Source: Pontiella desulfatans (lineage in GTDB: Bacteria; Verrucomicrobiota; Kiritimatiellia; Kiritimatiellales; Pontiellaceae). From it: a stretch of 64,000 nucleotides of DNA. Shown piece by piece: positions 37,372 to 46,965 of the stretch (the first letter of the stretch is position 1; each line of letters opens with the position of its first letter). Under the pieces are notes generated by a model, which saw only the letters and a list, made by a program, of their open reading frames with translations, did no database searches and was not told where the DNA came from. The translations under genes and the position numbers were made by a program. The stretch spans positions 1,216,677 through 1,280,676 of the forward strand of contig NZ_CAAHFG010000003.1 in the NCBI RefSeq assembly GCF_900890425.1, read 5' to 3'.

Positions 37372-39030
37372 ATGACTGACAAAGCGCAGACATTGATACT
37401 CGAAGGAATCCCGGTATCACCGGGACTGGCCGAGGGAGCGATCCATTTGCAGCACACTCTCCTCGGTCCCATCGACACCCCGGAACCGGTAGGCCAAGGC
37501 GGTGTCGAAGAAGAGTTTTCGCGGCTTGATGCCGCTACCGCGAGTATTTCGAATGATCTTCTCGCTTTGGCAACGCGTGTGGAGAAGGAAATCGATACAA
37601 GGCTTTCCGGTGTTTTCGAGGCCCATCAGCTCATGGCGAATGATCCTTCCTTGCGGGAGGAACTGAGAAGGGAGATCGCTGAGAATCTGATCAGTGCCGG
37701 CAGCGCCGTGAAGACAGTGTTTCTGCGTTGGGAAAAACGGTTTCTCTTGATGGAATCGCAGATTGCGCGGGATAAAAGCGACGACATGCACGATGTCGCG
37801 ATCCGCCTGCGTAATGCCCTTGCGGGAATTACGGTTCATCCATTGGATCGGATCCCCCATGGCTGTGTGCTTGCTGTTTCGCGTTTGCTGCCATCCGACA
37901 CCGTGTTTCTCGCAAGTCGCTCCATCGCAGCCGTTCTTCTGGAACATGGAAGTGTCGCCTCTCATGCGGCTCTATTTGCCCGCGAAATGGGCCTGCCGTG
38001 TATTTCGAAACTCCCCAACCTGCTGAGCACCGCTTCCAATGGCGCATGGGCTCTGGTGGATGCGGACACTGGAACAGTCACGTTCCATCCCCGGGAGCAG
38101 CAGAAAGAGATCTTCCGGAAAAAAGTTGAGGACAAAGAACGTTCCTACGCCTATGCCCGGGAACGCGCGGCGATCCCGGCGACTACAAAGGATGGCATCA
38201 CGGTCTCCGTACTCGCCAATGTCTGCTGCAACGAGGACACTAAGAAAGCCATGTTGAATGGGGCAAAAGGCGTGGGTTTGTACCGCATGGAGCAGGCCTA
38301 CCTCGGATGCGTTATGCCCCCCGGTACCGATGAGCTCCTCAACGAAATGCGCTGGACGCTGGAAGCGGCCAAGGGGCGCCCCGTTATTGTCCGCCTGCTG
38401 GATATCGGTGCCGACAAGCCCTTGCCCTTCATCCGGTTTCTGGCGGAATCAAATCCCTCACTGGGTCGCCGGGGCATTCGCTTGCTGCGTGAATATCCCG
38501 AGCTCCTTAAAACACATTTGCGGGCTGTACTGGAACTCTCCCGGGAATTCGATGTTCGTGTTTTGGTGCCCATGGTTACGCTGCCCGAAGATGTTGCCGT
38601 GGTGAAGAAGTGCCTGACCGAACTCGGGGCGGAGCTGGATATCTCTCCGCTGCCCAGGCTCGGAGCCATGATCGAAACGCCGGCCGCGGCGCTTTCGGCC
38701 CGGAAGCTGGCACCGCACGTGGACTTCCTGAGTTTCGGCACAAACGACCTGACTCAATATGCGTTTGCCGCCGACCGGGAAAATGCGGCGGTGGAGCAGT
38801 ACTTCGACGATGCTTCGGATGTCATCTTCAGGCTGATGCAGGCCACGCACGAAGACGTTCCGGAAATGCCCCTCTCTGTGTGCGGCGAGCTGGCCGGACG
38901 GCCAGAGCATATTCCCAGGCTTCTGCAGTGCGGCATCAGAACGTTGAGCGTCGCTCCGGCATTGGTTCCGATGGTCAAAGAAGCCATCCGAAAATCCACG
39001 TGCGGGAAGCCCGCGAATAAAAGAGGGTAG
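37372..39030 (+). CDS. ptsI: Phosphoenolpyruvate-protein phosphotransferase (PTS enzyme I-like)
   Basis: 552 residues. EI takes phosphate from PEP onto a His and hands it to HPr. N-terminal HPr-binding region (GIPVSPGLAEGAIHL), active-site His in GSVASHAALFAREMGLP, PEP-domain motifs LYRMEQAYL, MIETPAAALSARKLA, SFGTNDLTQYAFAADREN and the active Cys in LSVCGELAG. No HPr or EII gene is close, so it may serve regulation rather than sugar import. It opens a block with GH57, GT4 and GH130 genes on the same strand; GAAAGGAGGCCAC is its ribosome site. Confidence 0.88.
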   Translation: MTDKAQTLILEGIPVSPGLAEGAIHLQHTLLGPIDTPEPVGQGGVEEEFSRLDAATASISNDLLALATRVEKEIDTRLSGVFEAHQLMANDPSLREELRREIAENLISAGSAVKTVFLRWEKRFLLMESQIARDKSDDMHDVAIRLRNALAGITVHPLDRIPHGCVLAVSRLLPSDTVFLASRSIAAVLLEHGSVASHAALFAREMGLPCISKLPNLLSTASNGAWALVDADTGTVTFHPREQQKEIFRKKVEDKERSYAYARERAAIPATTKDGITVSVLANVCCNEDTKKAMLNGAKGVGLYRMEQAYLGCVMPPGTDELLNEMRWTLEAAKGRPVIVRLLDIGADKPLPFIRFLAESNPSLGRRGIRLLREYPELLKTHLRAVLELSREFDVRVLVPMVTLPEDVAVVKKCLTELGAELDISPLPRLGAMIETPAAALSARKLAPHVDFLSFGTNDLTQYAFAADRENAAVEQYFDDASDVIFRLMQATHEDVPEMPLSVCGELAGRPEHIPRLLQCGIRTLSVAPALVPMVKEAIRKSTCGKPANKRG

Positions 39031-39058
39031 AAGACAGGGATCTTCGTCACGATAAAAC

Positions 39059-40510
39059 ATGAAACCACTACCTGATATCTGCGGGCGGGAAAAAGAAACC
39101 AAGGCCGCCCGGGCCCTGCGCGATCCCGTTCCGGCCAGGGAGATCCATATCGATATCCGCTCAATACGAAGCGGATTCGCCAGCGCCCTCCATATGCACC
39201 AGCCCTTGGTGCCCGGGGATGGCGATGACCTGCGCACCGCCGGAGTGATCGGCCACCTGCAGTACATGATGGAGCACCAGGGTAGTGGAGACAATCATAA
39301 CGCCCCCGTGTTCCGCTGGTGTTACAAGCGCATGGGCGAGTTCATCCCGGAACTGGTGACCCAGGGCTGCGAGCCGAGAATCATGCTCGATTATTCGGGA
39401 TGCCTGTTGTACGGGCTGGAACAGATGGGTGCGGATGACGTAATCGATGCCCTGCGGCACATCACGACCGATCCCCGTTACCGCCACTGTGTTGAATGGC
39501 TTGGCACAGGCTGGGGCCATCCCGTGATACCGTCTACACCCGTGCAGGATTTCAGGCTCCACGTCGAAGCCTGGCAACAGCATTTTCTCTCGCTCTTCGG
39601 AGCCGAGGCGCTGAGCCGCGTCCGCGGATTTTCTCCGCCCGAAATGGCGTTGCCCAACCATCCCGATGTCGCCTACGAGTTTGTAAAAACACTGCTGGAG
39701 TGCGGCTACGAATGGGTGCTTGTTCAGGAGCATACCATAGAGGAGGAAACGACCGGCGAGGGGGTTCGCCGGCCCCATTTGCCCCATCGGCTGGTGGTAC
39801 GCAATTCGGAGGGCGAAGCTCTGGAGATCATAGTCCTTATCAAAACACAGGGCAGCGACACCAAGCTGGTGGCGCAAATGCAGCCCCGCTACGAAGCGCA
39901 GGGTCTTTCGCCCATCGAAATCAGAGGCATCGGTATACCGCCCCTGGTCTCACAGATCGGTGATGGCGAAAATGGCGGCGTCATGATGAACGAGTTCCCG
40001 GATAAGTTTAAGGCGGTGATGGCCGAAGCCGGCGGAACGGACACCCCGCCGTTGAACGGAACTGAATACCTCGAACTCCTGTTTCAATCCGGAGTCACCA
40101 GGGCATCACTTCCTGCCGTTCAACCGATCATGCAGCAGGAGATCTGGAACCGAATCGGGATCGGAGCCGGAGCCGAACGCGTGCAAGAGGCCATTAAGGA
40201 GCTGCAACTCGAAAATGACCGCTTCCACATGGAAGGCGGCAGCTGGATGAACAACATTTCATGGATCCGCGGATACGACCATGTGCTCGGTCCCATGGAA
40301 AAAGCCAGCGCCGCGTTTGCTGAAAAAGCGGCCGGCACGGATCCGCGTGAAGAACGCTACCGCAACGCGCTCTTCCATCTGCTCATTTCGCAGACCAGTT
40401 GCTACCGCTATTGGGGCGAAGGCCGCTGGACCGAATACGGCAAAGAACTTTGCCGGCGTACCATGGAAATCATTCGGCACGATTTTCAGGGCGGACATCG
40501 AAGTCGATAG
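39059..40510 (+). CDS. Glycoside hydrolase family 57-like protein
   Basis: 483 residues. The GH57 first motif appears as ALHMHQP, followed by RIMLDYSGCLLYGL, a candidate nucleophile motif GFSPPEMALP, and a helical C-terminal half ending in YRYWGEGRWTEYGKELC. GH57 members act on alpha-glucans or as branching/transfer enzymes; this shorter type is of unknown substrate. It lies 28 bases after the PtsI-like gene. The ribosome site is weak, so the exact start is unsure. Confidence 0.78.
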   Translation: MKPLPDICGREKETKAARALRDPVPAREIHIDIRSIRSGFASALHMHQPLVPGDGDDLRTAGVIGHLQYMMEHQGSGDNHNAPVFRWCYKRMGEFIPELVTQGCEPRIMLDYSGCLLYGLEQMGADDVIDALRHITTDPRYRHCVEWLGTGWGHPVIPSTPVQDFRLHVEAWQQHFLSLFGAEALSRVRGFSPPEMALPNHPDVAYEFVKTLLECGYEWVLVQEHTIEEETTGEGVRRPHLPHRLVVRNSEGEALEIIVLIKTQGSDTKLVAQMQPRYEAQGLSPIEIRGIGIPPLVSQIGDGENGGVMMNEFPDKFKAVMAEAGGTDTPPLNGTEYLELLFQSGVTRASLPAVQPIMQQEIWNRIGIGAGAERVQEAIKELQLENDRFHMEGGSWMNNISWIRGYDHVLGPMEKASAAFAEKAAGTDPREERYRNALFHLLISQTSCYRYWGEGRWTEYGKELCRRTMEIIRHDFQGGHRSR

Positions 40511-40553
40511 GGGGTGATCCGGTGATTCAAGGCCCGGAAGCACTGCCGGGTTA

Positions 40554-40903
40554 TTGAACCTCAAGCTTGTAGCCAACCCGGGGTACGGTGCGTATCTGTG
40601 CCCGTTCGTGCCGCCCCGTCCCGAGTTTCTTCCTCAGGCCGGCCACGAAGTTGTCGACCGTCGCGTCAGCAGCTCGACCCAGAAGTTGTCGTAGAGTGCT
40701 TCCCTCAGTTCCGGCGTCCGGCGGATGGTGGTCATGTACGTGCGTTCGATGGTTTTCCCCCACTTGGGATGCGTATGTGCCAGAAGGTTGACACATCGTG
40801 TTTCGATGTCAGGGCGCTGCTGGCGGAATGCGGCCTCCAGATAGCGGGCCGCCGTATGGTGCCCACTGTTCTGAACGATGTAGAGAATCAGTACATGTGT
40901 CAT
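40554..40903 (-). pseudogene. Chimeric remnant: MGDG-synthase-like N-terminus joined to response-regulator C-terminus
   Basis: Read leftward from 40903, the first 75-80 codons (THVLILYIVQNSGHHTAARYLEAAFRQ, then RTPELREALYDNFW) match the start of monogalactosyldiacylglycerol synthase-like glycosyltransferases. After about 40665 another frame encodes TVDNFVAGLRKKLGTG then IRTVPRVGYKLEVQ, the end of an OmpR-type regulator and close to the tail of the intact regulator at 45250-45990. The two parts are in different frames and each lacks the rest of its gene. The motif GAAGTTGTCG occurs on both sides of the junction. The 40904-41167 stretch holds nothing I recognise. Confidence 0.75.
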
Positions 40904-41167
40904 ATCATGCTTCCTTGAATTTTTCTCTGGGCCGAATCCTTTGTCGGCTACACACGGAGTATAGTTATCCCCCGACTGGAATCAAAGTGCGAAACTCGCA
41001 TCATGAGATCCACGGCAGCGTGGCGGCTGGCTATGATTCACCGCACAAACGTGAACCATCGTTCAGTTTAGTTCTGTTGTGGCGTCGCTACCTTGGATAA
41101 GAAAGTATGTGTTGCCTATTTGGAGATTGGTTGTAGGGTGTCTATACAAAACGAGAGAAGGTTTACC

Positions 41168-43459
41168 GTGAGTGAGGATTCCCAATCACAACGTATTGCC
41201 TTCCTAGGCGACTATTTGCCCCGGCTGTGCGGCATCGCAACCTTCACAAATGATCTTTGCGAGGCAATCGCCGCCGCAGCACCGGACTCCGACTGTTTCG
41301 TGGGAGCCGTTAATGATCGTATAGAAGGCTATGACTATTCGGCCCGTGTACGCTTCGAACTACAGGAAAAAGAACTCGATTCCTATCGGCGCGCGGCGGA
41401 TTTCCTGAACTTCAACAACGCGGATGTGCTCTGTGTTCAGCATGAATTCGGTATCTATGGCGGGTCGGCGGGCAGCCATTTACTGGCGTTATTGAAAGAA
41501 GTGCACATGCCGGTCGTGACCACCCTGCACACGGTTCTCCAAACCCCGACCTCCTCGCAGCGCAAAGTGATGATGGAACTTGCGGCGCGCAGTGATCGGC
41601 TGATCGTCATGGCCCGGAAGGGCGCGGAGATTCTGCGCGACACCTACGACATTCCCGATGACAAGATCGACATCATCGCGCATGGCATCCCCGACCTGCC
41701 GTTTATTGAATCAACGTTCTACAAAGCGCAATTCGGCGTGGAAGGCCGCGAGGTCCTTCTTACGTTCGGGCTGATTGGGCCGGGCAAAGGCATTGAACAT
41801 GCCATTGAAGCGCTTTCTAAAATTGTGCCAACCCATCCGAACGTGGTGTACCTTGTCCTGGGCGCCACGCACCCGAACCTGTTGGCACACGAGGGCGAAC
41901 GCTATCGCCTGAGCCTCGAACGGCTTGCCGAAGATCTCGGTGTGAAGGAAAACGTCATTTTCTACAACCGCTTTGTCTCGCTCGATGACCTGAAGGAGTT
42001 CATTGGCGCAACCGACATCTATCTGACGCCCTATCTCAACGAAGCCCAGATTACGTCCGGCACGCTGGCCTATGTCTTCGGCTCGGGAAAAGCGGTGGTC
42101 TCCACGCCCTACTGGCATGCACAGGAACTGCTGGAGAAAGGGCGCGGGGTTCTCGTTCCGTTTAAGGATCCCCAGGCCATTGCCGAAGGGGTATGCGGCC
42201 TGCTCAACGATCCGGAACGACTGGTAAAAATCCGGCACGAGGCGTATGCAATGGGCCGGGATATGCTCTGGCCTTCTGTCGCACAGCGCTATCTGGAATC
42301 GTTTCAGCATGCGTGCGCGGACCGGAAGGTCTCGCCCCGTACGGCGTTTGCAGGATGGACACTCGGCAACCGCCCCTACGACCTGCCGGAACTGCGGCTC
42401 GATCACCTCGTGCGCATGAGCGACGGCACCGGCATCTTCCAGCATGCCATTTTCAATGTGCCGAACTTTCACGAAGGCTACTGTACCGACGACAATGCCC
42501 GCGCCTATATTCTCTGCACCCTGCTCGATGAAATTGCGGATCGCTCTTGCATCAAAACGCTTGAAAATCTTGCCGCCAGCTATCTTGCGTTCTGTGCGGC
42601 CGCCCTGGATTACAAGACCGGCCGGTTCCGCAATTTTATGAGCCATGGGCGGGTGTGGCTGGAAGAGGCCGGGAGCGAAGACAGCCATGGACGTGCGCTG
42701 TGGGCCATGGGCACCGGCGCAGGCCGCTCACGCAACGACGGGAACAGCCGGCTTGCCGCCCAGCTCTTCGAGCGCGGATTGTCGGTGGTCGAATCGTTTA
42801 CTTCCCCGCGGGCCTGGGCATTCACTCTGCTTGGAATTCATGAATATCTGCGCCGCTCAAACGATGACCCGAAAATCAGCGCGATGCGTGAAATCTTAAC
42901 CAAAAAACTCATCACACTCTGGCACCAATGCGCAACCGAGGAATGGCCCTGGTTCGAGCCGGGCCTTACCTACGATAACGCACGTCTATGCCAGGCACTC
43001 ATCCTGAGCGGCCAGTGGATGCCCAATAAAGAAGCCTTTGAAATCGGTTTGAAGTCGCTGCGCTGGCTGGTTTCGATTCACAAGGCACCATCCGGCTGCT
43101 TCCGGCCCATCGGCAGCAATGGCTTCTATGTACGCAATGGCGCACGGGCCGACTTTGACCAGCAGCCGGTTGAGACCCAGGCCATGATCTCCGCATGCCA
43201 TGAAGCCTTTCGTGCCACCCGGGATCCCATGTGGTCCGCAGAGGCAAAACGAACCTTCGAATGGTTCCTGGGCCGCAACGACCTGGGCATTCCATTGTAT
43301 GATTCCAAAACCGGCGGTTGCAGCGATGGACTGCACGCCGACCGTATCAGCGAGAATCAGGGGGCGGAATCCACCTTGGCCTTTCACCTTTCCCTCGCCG
43401 AAATGAACTATGCAGAACACTTGATCAGCGAACCCCCAGTCGGAGAATCCACTCGATGA
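41168..43459 (+). CDS. GT4 glycosyltransferase fused to an (alpha/alpha)6-barrel domain
   Basis: 763 residues from GTG 41168 (AGAAGG seven bases before). Residues about 1-385 are a GT-B GT4 transferase: FLGDYLPRLCGIATFTNDL, VLCVQHEFGIYGGSAG, LLTFGLIGPGKGIEHAIEAL, and the donor-site region YLNEAQITSGTLAYVFGSGKAVVSTPYWHAQELL. Residues about 400-755 are a helical toroid-like domain (NFHEGYCTDDNARAYI, SHGRVWLEEAGSEDSHGRA, EWPWFEPGLTYDNARLCQAL). The fusion is found with GH130 genes in other bacteria, as here, where the GH130 ATG overlaps this stop (ATGA). It probably builds a mannose-type oligosaccharide; the product is unknown. Confidence 0.85.
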   Translation: MSEDSQSQRIAFLGDYLPRLCGIATFTNDLCEAIAAAAPDSDCFVGAVNDRIEGYDYSARVRFELQEKELDSYRRAADFLNFNNADVLCVQHEFGIYGGSAGSHLLALLKEVHMPVVTTLHTVLQTPTSSQRKVMMELAARSDRLIVMARKGAEILRDTYDIPDDKIDIIAHGIPDLPFIESTFYKAQFGVEGREVLLTFGLIGPGKGIEHAIEALSKIVPTHPNVVYLVLGATHPNLLAHEGERYRLSLERLAEDLGVKENVIFYNRFVSLDDLKEFIGATDIYLTPYLNEAQITSGTLAYVFGSGKAVVSTPYWHAQELLEKGRGVLVPFKDPQAIAEGVCGLLNDPERLVKIRHEAYAMGRDMLWPSVAQRYLESFQHACADRKVSPRTAFAGWTLGNRPYDLPELRLDHLVRMSDGTGIFQHAIFNVPNFHEGYCTDDNARAYILCTLLDEIADRSCIKTLENLAASYLAFCAAALDYKTGRFRNFMSHGRVWLEEAGSEDSHGRALWAMGTGAGRSRNDGNSRLAAQLFERGLSVVESFTSPRAWAFTLLGIHEYLRRSNDDPKISAMREILTKKLITLWHQCATEEWPWFEPGLTYDNARLCQALILSGQWMPNKEAFEIGLKSLRWLVSIHKAPSGCFRPIGSNGFYVRNGARADFDQQPVETQAMISACHEAFRATRDPMWSAEAKRTFEWFLGRNDLGIPLYDSKTGGCSDGLHADRISENQGAESTLAFHLSLAEMNYAEHLISEPPVGESTR

Positions 43460-44922
43460 ATACGGTTCTGAATTACCGCCATGAAATCACACTGCATCCT
43501 GATAGCGCACGCGTCATCCTGCGTTCCTTCATCCCATCCAATGTTCATCTCATCAAGACCATCATTCATCGCGCACTGGCCCTCACAGAAGACGACGTCC
43601 ACACGCAGCTGAATGGAATACGTGCAGGATTCCAGGATCGGCACTTCGACATTGAATCGCTGTTGCATGCCCACTACGAGAAAGTACGCAAACATGTGGT
43701 GCCGAACAAACCGCTTTCGCTCAACCGGCAACTGCTCATCGGCGCTCTTTTTTCCGGTGAATACGCGTTGGAGTCTGCCGCCCTCTTCAATCCCTCCATC
43801 GTGCCGCATCCCGACCAAAGCGCTGCCCCTGCGGGGGGACTGCGATTTATCATGAGTCTGCGCGCAACCGGAGAAGGTCATATCTCGTCCATCGAGTTCC
43901 GGGCGGGTACGCTTTCATCGGATGGGCATATCACACTCGATCCGGTTTCCCGCTATGTCACCGTTCCGGAGATCGTTCCCGACCCCCGCTATGAGAAGGA
44001 ATCCTTCATTATCAAACTTCAGGAAATGGGTTTCGACGATAAATATGTCGCCGCCGTTATGGAACCCCTGGGGGAACACTTCACCCGAAGCGACTTAAAG
44101 CAGCAGGTCGGCACCGTCCGCCACGAGGCCAATCCCGCCACCCGCCACCTGCAGCGCACACTCGAGCACATCCAATGGCTGGCCGACTCCAACTATGAAC
44201 TGCGGTTTTCAGATGCGATTGCAATAAGTGAACGCATTATCTTTCCCGTCTCTTCCAACGAAACCAACGGGATTGAAGACGCCCGTTTTGTCCGCTTCGT
44301 CGATGACGATGGATCGGCCATGTATTACGCCACCTACACCGCCTACAACGGCCGGGATATTCTGCCGCAGCTCATTGAGACCGAAGATTTCCTGCATTTC
44401 CGTATCCGGACGCTGAATGGCAACGCCGTACAGAACAAAGGCATGGCGTTGTTTCCGCGCCGCATCAATGGCCTCTACGCCATGCTCTCGCGGCAGGATG
44501 ATGAAAACCTGTTCATCATGTTTTCCGAGAGCGCCCACCACTGGAACGATCCCCAAATCATCCTGCGACCCGCGGAAATGTGGGAGTCCGTAAAAATAGG
44601 CAACTGCGGATCGCCGATCGAAACAGAAGCCGGCTGGCTGGTCATCACCCATGGGGTCGGCCCCATGCGTAAATACTGCATTGGCGCCGTCTTGCTCGCC
44701 CTGAACGATCCCACGCAGGTCATCGGACGTCTGAAGCACCCCCTGCTTTCTCCCGAAGATAATGAACGGGAAGGCTATGTACCCAACGTGGTTTATAGCT
44801 GCGGTTCCCTGCTTCACGGGCGCGAACTTATCCTTCCGTTTGCCCTCAGCGACACCGCCTCTGTCATCGCCACCCTCCAGGTTGACGACCTCTTGGAAGC
44901 CCTGCAATCCGATGTGAGTTGA
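43456..44922 (+). CDS. GH130 beta-mannoside phosphorylase/hydrolase
   Basis: 488 residues, five-bladed propeller type. Motifs of GH130: NPSIVPHPD, NGIEDARFVRF (Asp general acid region), YATYTAYNG, NKGMALFPRRING, SPIETEAGWLVITHGVGPMRKY and GYVPNVVYSCGSLL. Members act on beta-1,2- or beta-1,4-mannosides, by phosphorolysis or hydrolysis. The N-terminal about 110 residues are extra relative to minimal phosphorylases. It is translationally coupled to the GT4 fusion, so one enzyme may make and the other recycle the same glycan. Confidence 0.88.
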   Translation: MNTVLNYRHEITLHPDSARVILRSFIPSNVHLIKTIIHRALALTEDDVHTQLNGIRAGFQDRHFDIESLLHAHYEKVRKHVVPNKPLSLNRQLLIGALFSGEYALESAALFNPSIVPHPDQSAAPAGGLRFIMSLRATGEGHISSIEFRAGTLSSDGHITLDPVSRYVTVPEIVPDPRYEKESFIIKLQEMGFDDKYVAAVMEPLGEHFTRSDLKQQVGTVRHEANPATRHLQRTLEHIQWLADSNYELRFSDAIAISERIIFPVSSNETNGIEDARFVRFVDDDGSAMYYATYTAYNGRDILPQLIETEDFLHFRIRTLNGNAVQNKGMALFPRRINGLYAMLSRQDDENLFIMFSESAHHWNDPQIILRPAEMWESVKIGNCGSPIETEAGWLVITHGVGPMRKYCIGAVLLALNDPTQVIGRLKHPLLSPEDNEREGYVPNVVYSCGSLLHGRELILPFALSDTASVIATLQVDDLLEALQSDVS

Positions 44923-45023
44923 TTAAGAAGCGCATAACCAGCGTGTAGAAAAGATTTCATACGATGTTGCCGCGGAGGTTTTTCGCTGAACTTCAGCATC
45001 GAACACAACATAGCAACGGAGGA

Positions 45024-45155
45024 ATGGACATGGGCGAAAAAGGAAAGAAAGATAAAGGCCAGCGGGAAAAACAGAAGGAACCCAAGCTGAGCCTCAAGGA
45101 AAAACGGCAGGTAAAGAAAGAAAAGGCCCGGAGCAAGAACTCCAGTTCGATGTAA
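45024..45155 (+). CDS. Small Lys-rich protein (GEKGKKDKG family)
   Basis: 43 residues, more than a third Lys/Arg: MDMGEKGKKDKGQREKQK, then LSLKEKRQVKKEK. ACGGAGGA directly before the ATG supports translation. Very similar tiny proteins are recalled from many Gram-negative genomes; the function is unknown, perhaps nucleic-acid binding. Confidence 0.7.
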   Translation: MDMGEKGKKDKGQREKQKEPKLSLKEKRQVKKEKARSKNSSSM

Positions 45156-45249
45156 TACCGGCCTTTGCCGGTCAACAAAGCTTAAGCCATAATGAAAAGG
45201 CAGGTTGCGGAACGACGACTTCCACTAAAGCAACGGGTGCTCAAGCGGT

Positions 45250-45990
45250 TCAGTCTTCGGAAGCACCGTCGCGCAGCTGAACCTCGATCTTGTAGCCCAC
45301 TCTGGGCACGGTGCATATGCGTGCCCGGACGGGGCGATCTGTTTCCAGCTTTTTTCTAAGGCTGGCTACAAAATTATCGACCGTCCGCGCCGTGCCGTCG
45401 TAGTCCCAGCCCCACACCCGTTCAAGGATGGTTTCCCGGGAGAATACCTTCCCGGGCGACTCGGCGAGCAGGCACAGAATATCGAACTCTTTGGCGGAGA
45501 GGCTTGTGTTTGCACCGCACACTTCAACGGTTCTTGCCGCCTGGTCGATGGTGAGTTCTCCGGCCGACAGGACCGGCCGGTCCCGTTCTTCGGAACGTTG
45601 CCTTCTCAGCATCACTTCGATGCGGGCGATGAGCTCGGGAAGATCGAACGGTTTGGCCATGTAATCATCTGCGCCAAGATCAAGCCCCGTCACCTTGTCC
45701 GCGGTGGTATTGCGGGCCGACAGGATCAGGACGGGCACGTTCTCGTTCCGCTTCCGGAGTTCTTCAAGAATGTCCAGCCCGGTCCAGCCCGGAAGCATGA
45801 TGTCCAGCACGATCAGTTCCGGCCGTGCGTCGAAGGCCAGCTGCATGCCCTTTTCTCCGTCCGAGGCCGTGAGTACATGGTAGCCGTGAAGTTCGAGATT
45901 CATCGCCAGGCCATTTCGCAGGGCGCGGTCGTCTTCGACAACCAGGATGGTATCCTTGCGGCTTTTGCTGTTGGCAGCGTCTTTACTCAT
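45250..45990 (-). CDS. OmpR-family response regulator
   Basis: 246 residues. Receiver domain with phospho-acceptor Asp63 (LIVLDIMLPGWTG), conserved acidic ED at the start and Lys in YMAKPFDLPEL; C-terminal winged helix (FDILCLLAESPGKVFSRETILERVWG, ending in TVPRVGYKIEVQ). It overlaps the sensor kinase by 4 bases. A partial paralogue of its tail survives at 40554-40665. Confidence 0.94.
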   Translation of the reverse strand: MSKDAANSKSRKDTILVVEDDRALRNGLAMNLELHGYHVLTASDGEKGMQLAFDARPELIVLDIMLPGWTGLDILEELRKRNENVPVLILSARNTTADKVTGLDLGADDYMAKPFDLPELIARIEVMLRRQRSEERDRPVLSAGELTIDQAARTVEVCGANTSLSAKEFDILCLLAESPGKVFSRETILERVWGWDYDGTARTVDNFVASLRKKLETDRPVRARICTVPRVGYKIEVQLRDGASED

Positions 45991-46907
45991 GAAATATTCT
46001 CCGCGGCGGGAAGGGTTATGGTGAAGGTGGAGCCTTCATCCTTTCGGCTGCCGACGGAAAGGGTGCCGTTGTGCTGCCCGATCAGGTGCCGGGCGATGGC
46101 CAGGCCAAGCCCGACACCGCCCGTTTCTCCTTTGTCTCTTCGCACCGCCCGATAGAACGGCTGGAAGATGTGCTTCGCCTCGGCGGCCGTCAGGCCGATT
46201 CCGTTGTCCTGCACTTCGATCATCACGTGGTTGTCCCTGTCTTGTACGCTGACACGGATCTGTTTCTGAATGCCGGTGTATTTGTACGCGTTCATGAGCA
46301 GGTTCAGGACAACAGAGTTCAGGGCCTTGGCGTCATGCCGCACGCAACGCCGGGTCTCTATGGAAACCGAGAGGGTAAGTTCATCGGGCGAAACCATGGA
46401 GTTGAACCGATCAATTGCGTCGTATACGGCTTCGGCCACGGGCTGCGTTTCCAGGGAGAGTTCCAGCACGTCTTTTGATGCGGCGCGCCAGGTCAACAGC
46501 CTGTCGATCAGTGCATTCAACCATGTGGTTTCGCGCAGGATGGTTGCGACGCATTGGGCGGTCTGTTCGGGATCGTCGGCCAGCTTGCCCGACTCCAGGG
46601 TCTGGGCGTAGAGCCGGATGGCGCTGAGCGGCGTGCGTAGCTCGTGGGAAACATTTGCGATGAAATCCGCCTGCTGGCGGGCCAGACGGGCTTTTTTCCC
46701 CATAAACACCAGTGCCAGCAAGCCGCAGCCGGCCGCCGTGGCCGTGAACGATATGATCAGCACTCCCGTGATGATGCCATCGCTATCTTTTGCCAGGATG
46801 ATCGAAACGATCCCGACCGCCGTCGAGAGCATAACCGGCAGTAGCACGCCGGCCGCAAGAATGGCGATTACACTGGTGAGATCCAGGTTAAGTCTGAAGT
46901 GCTTCAT
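45987..46907 (-). CDS. Sensor histidine kinase
   Basis: 306 residues. Two membrane helices (about 12-38 and 45-69) with almost no periplasmic part, so it senses within or through the membrane. HisKA with His88 (FIANVSHELRTPLSAIRL), N-box NLLMNAYKYTG, G1 DNGIGL, G2 GVGLGLAIARHLIGQHNG. Partner of the regulator that it overlaps. Confidence 0.94.
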   Translation of the reverse strand: MKHFRLNLDLTSVIAILAAGVLLPVMLSTAVGIVSIILAKDSDGIITGVLIISFTATAAGCGLLALVFMGKKARLARQQADFIANVSHELRTPLSAIRLYAQTLESGKLADDPEQTAQCVATILRETTWLNALIDRLLTWRAASKDVLELSLETQPVAEAVYDAIDRFNSMVSPDELTLSVSIETRRCVRHDAKALNSVVLNLLMNAYKYTGIQKQIRVSVQDRDNHVMIEVQDNGIGLTAAEAKHIFQPFYRAVRRDKGETGGVGLGLAIARHLIGQHNGTLSVGSRKDEGSTFTITLPAAENIS

Positions 46908-46965
46908 CGCGCCTATTATTGAAGCACATCCGCCGGAGTTTCAATCCCCGAAATCGTGCTGGCGC

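Noticed and set aside
40551..40796. Independent small gene on the minus strand
   Set aside because: Its first half is a wrong-frame reading of the MGDG-synthase remnant; only the last 35 codons are meaningful, as a response-regulator tail.
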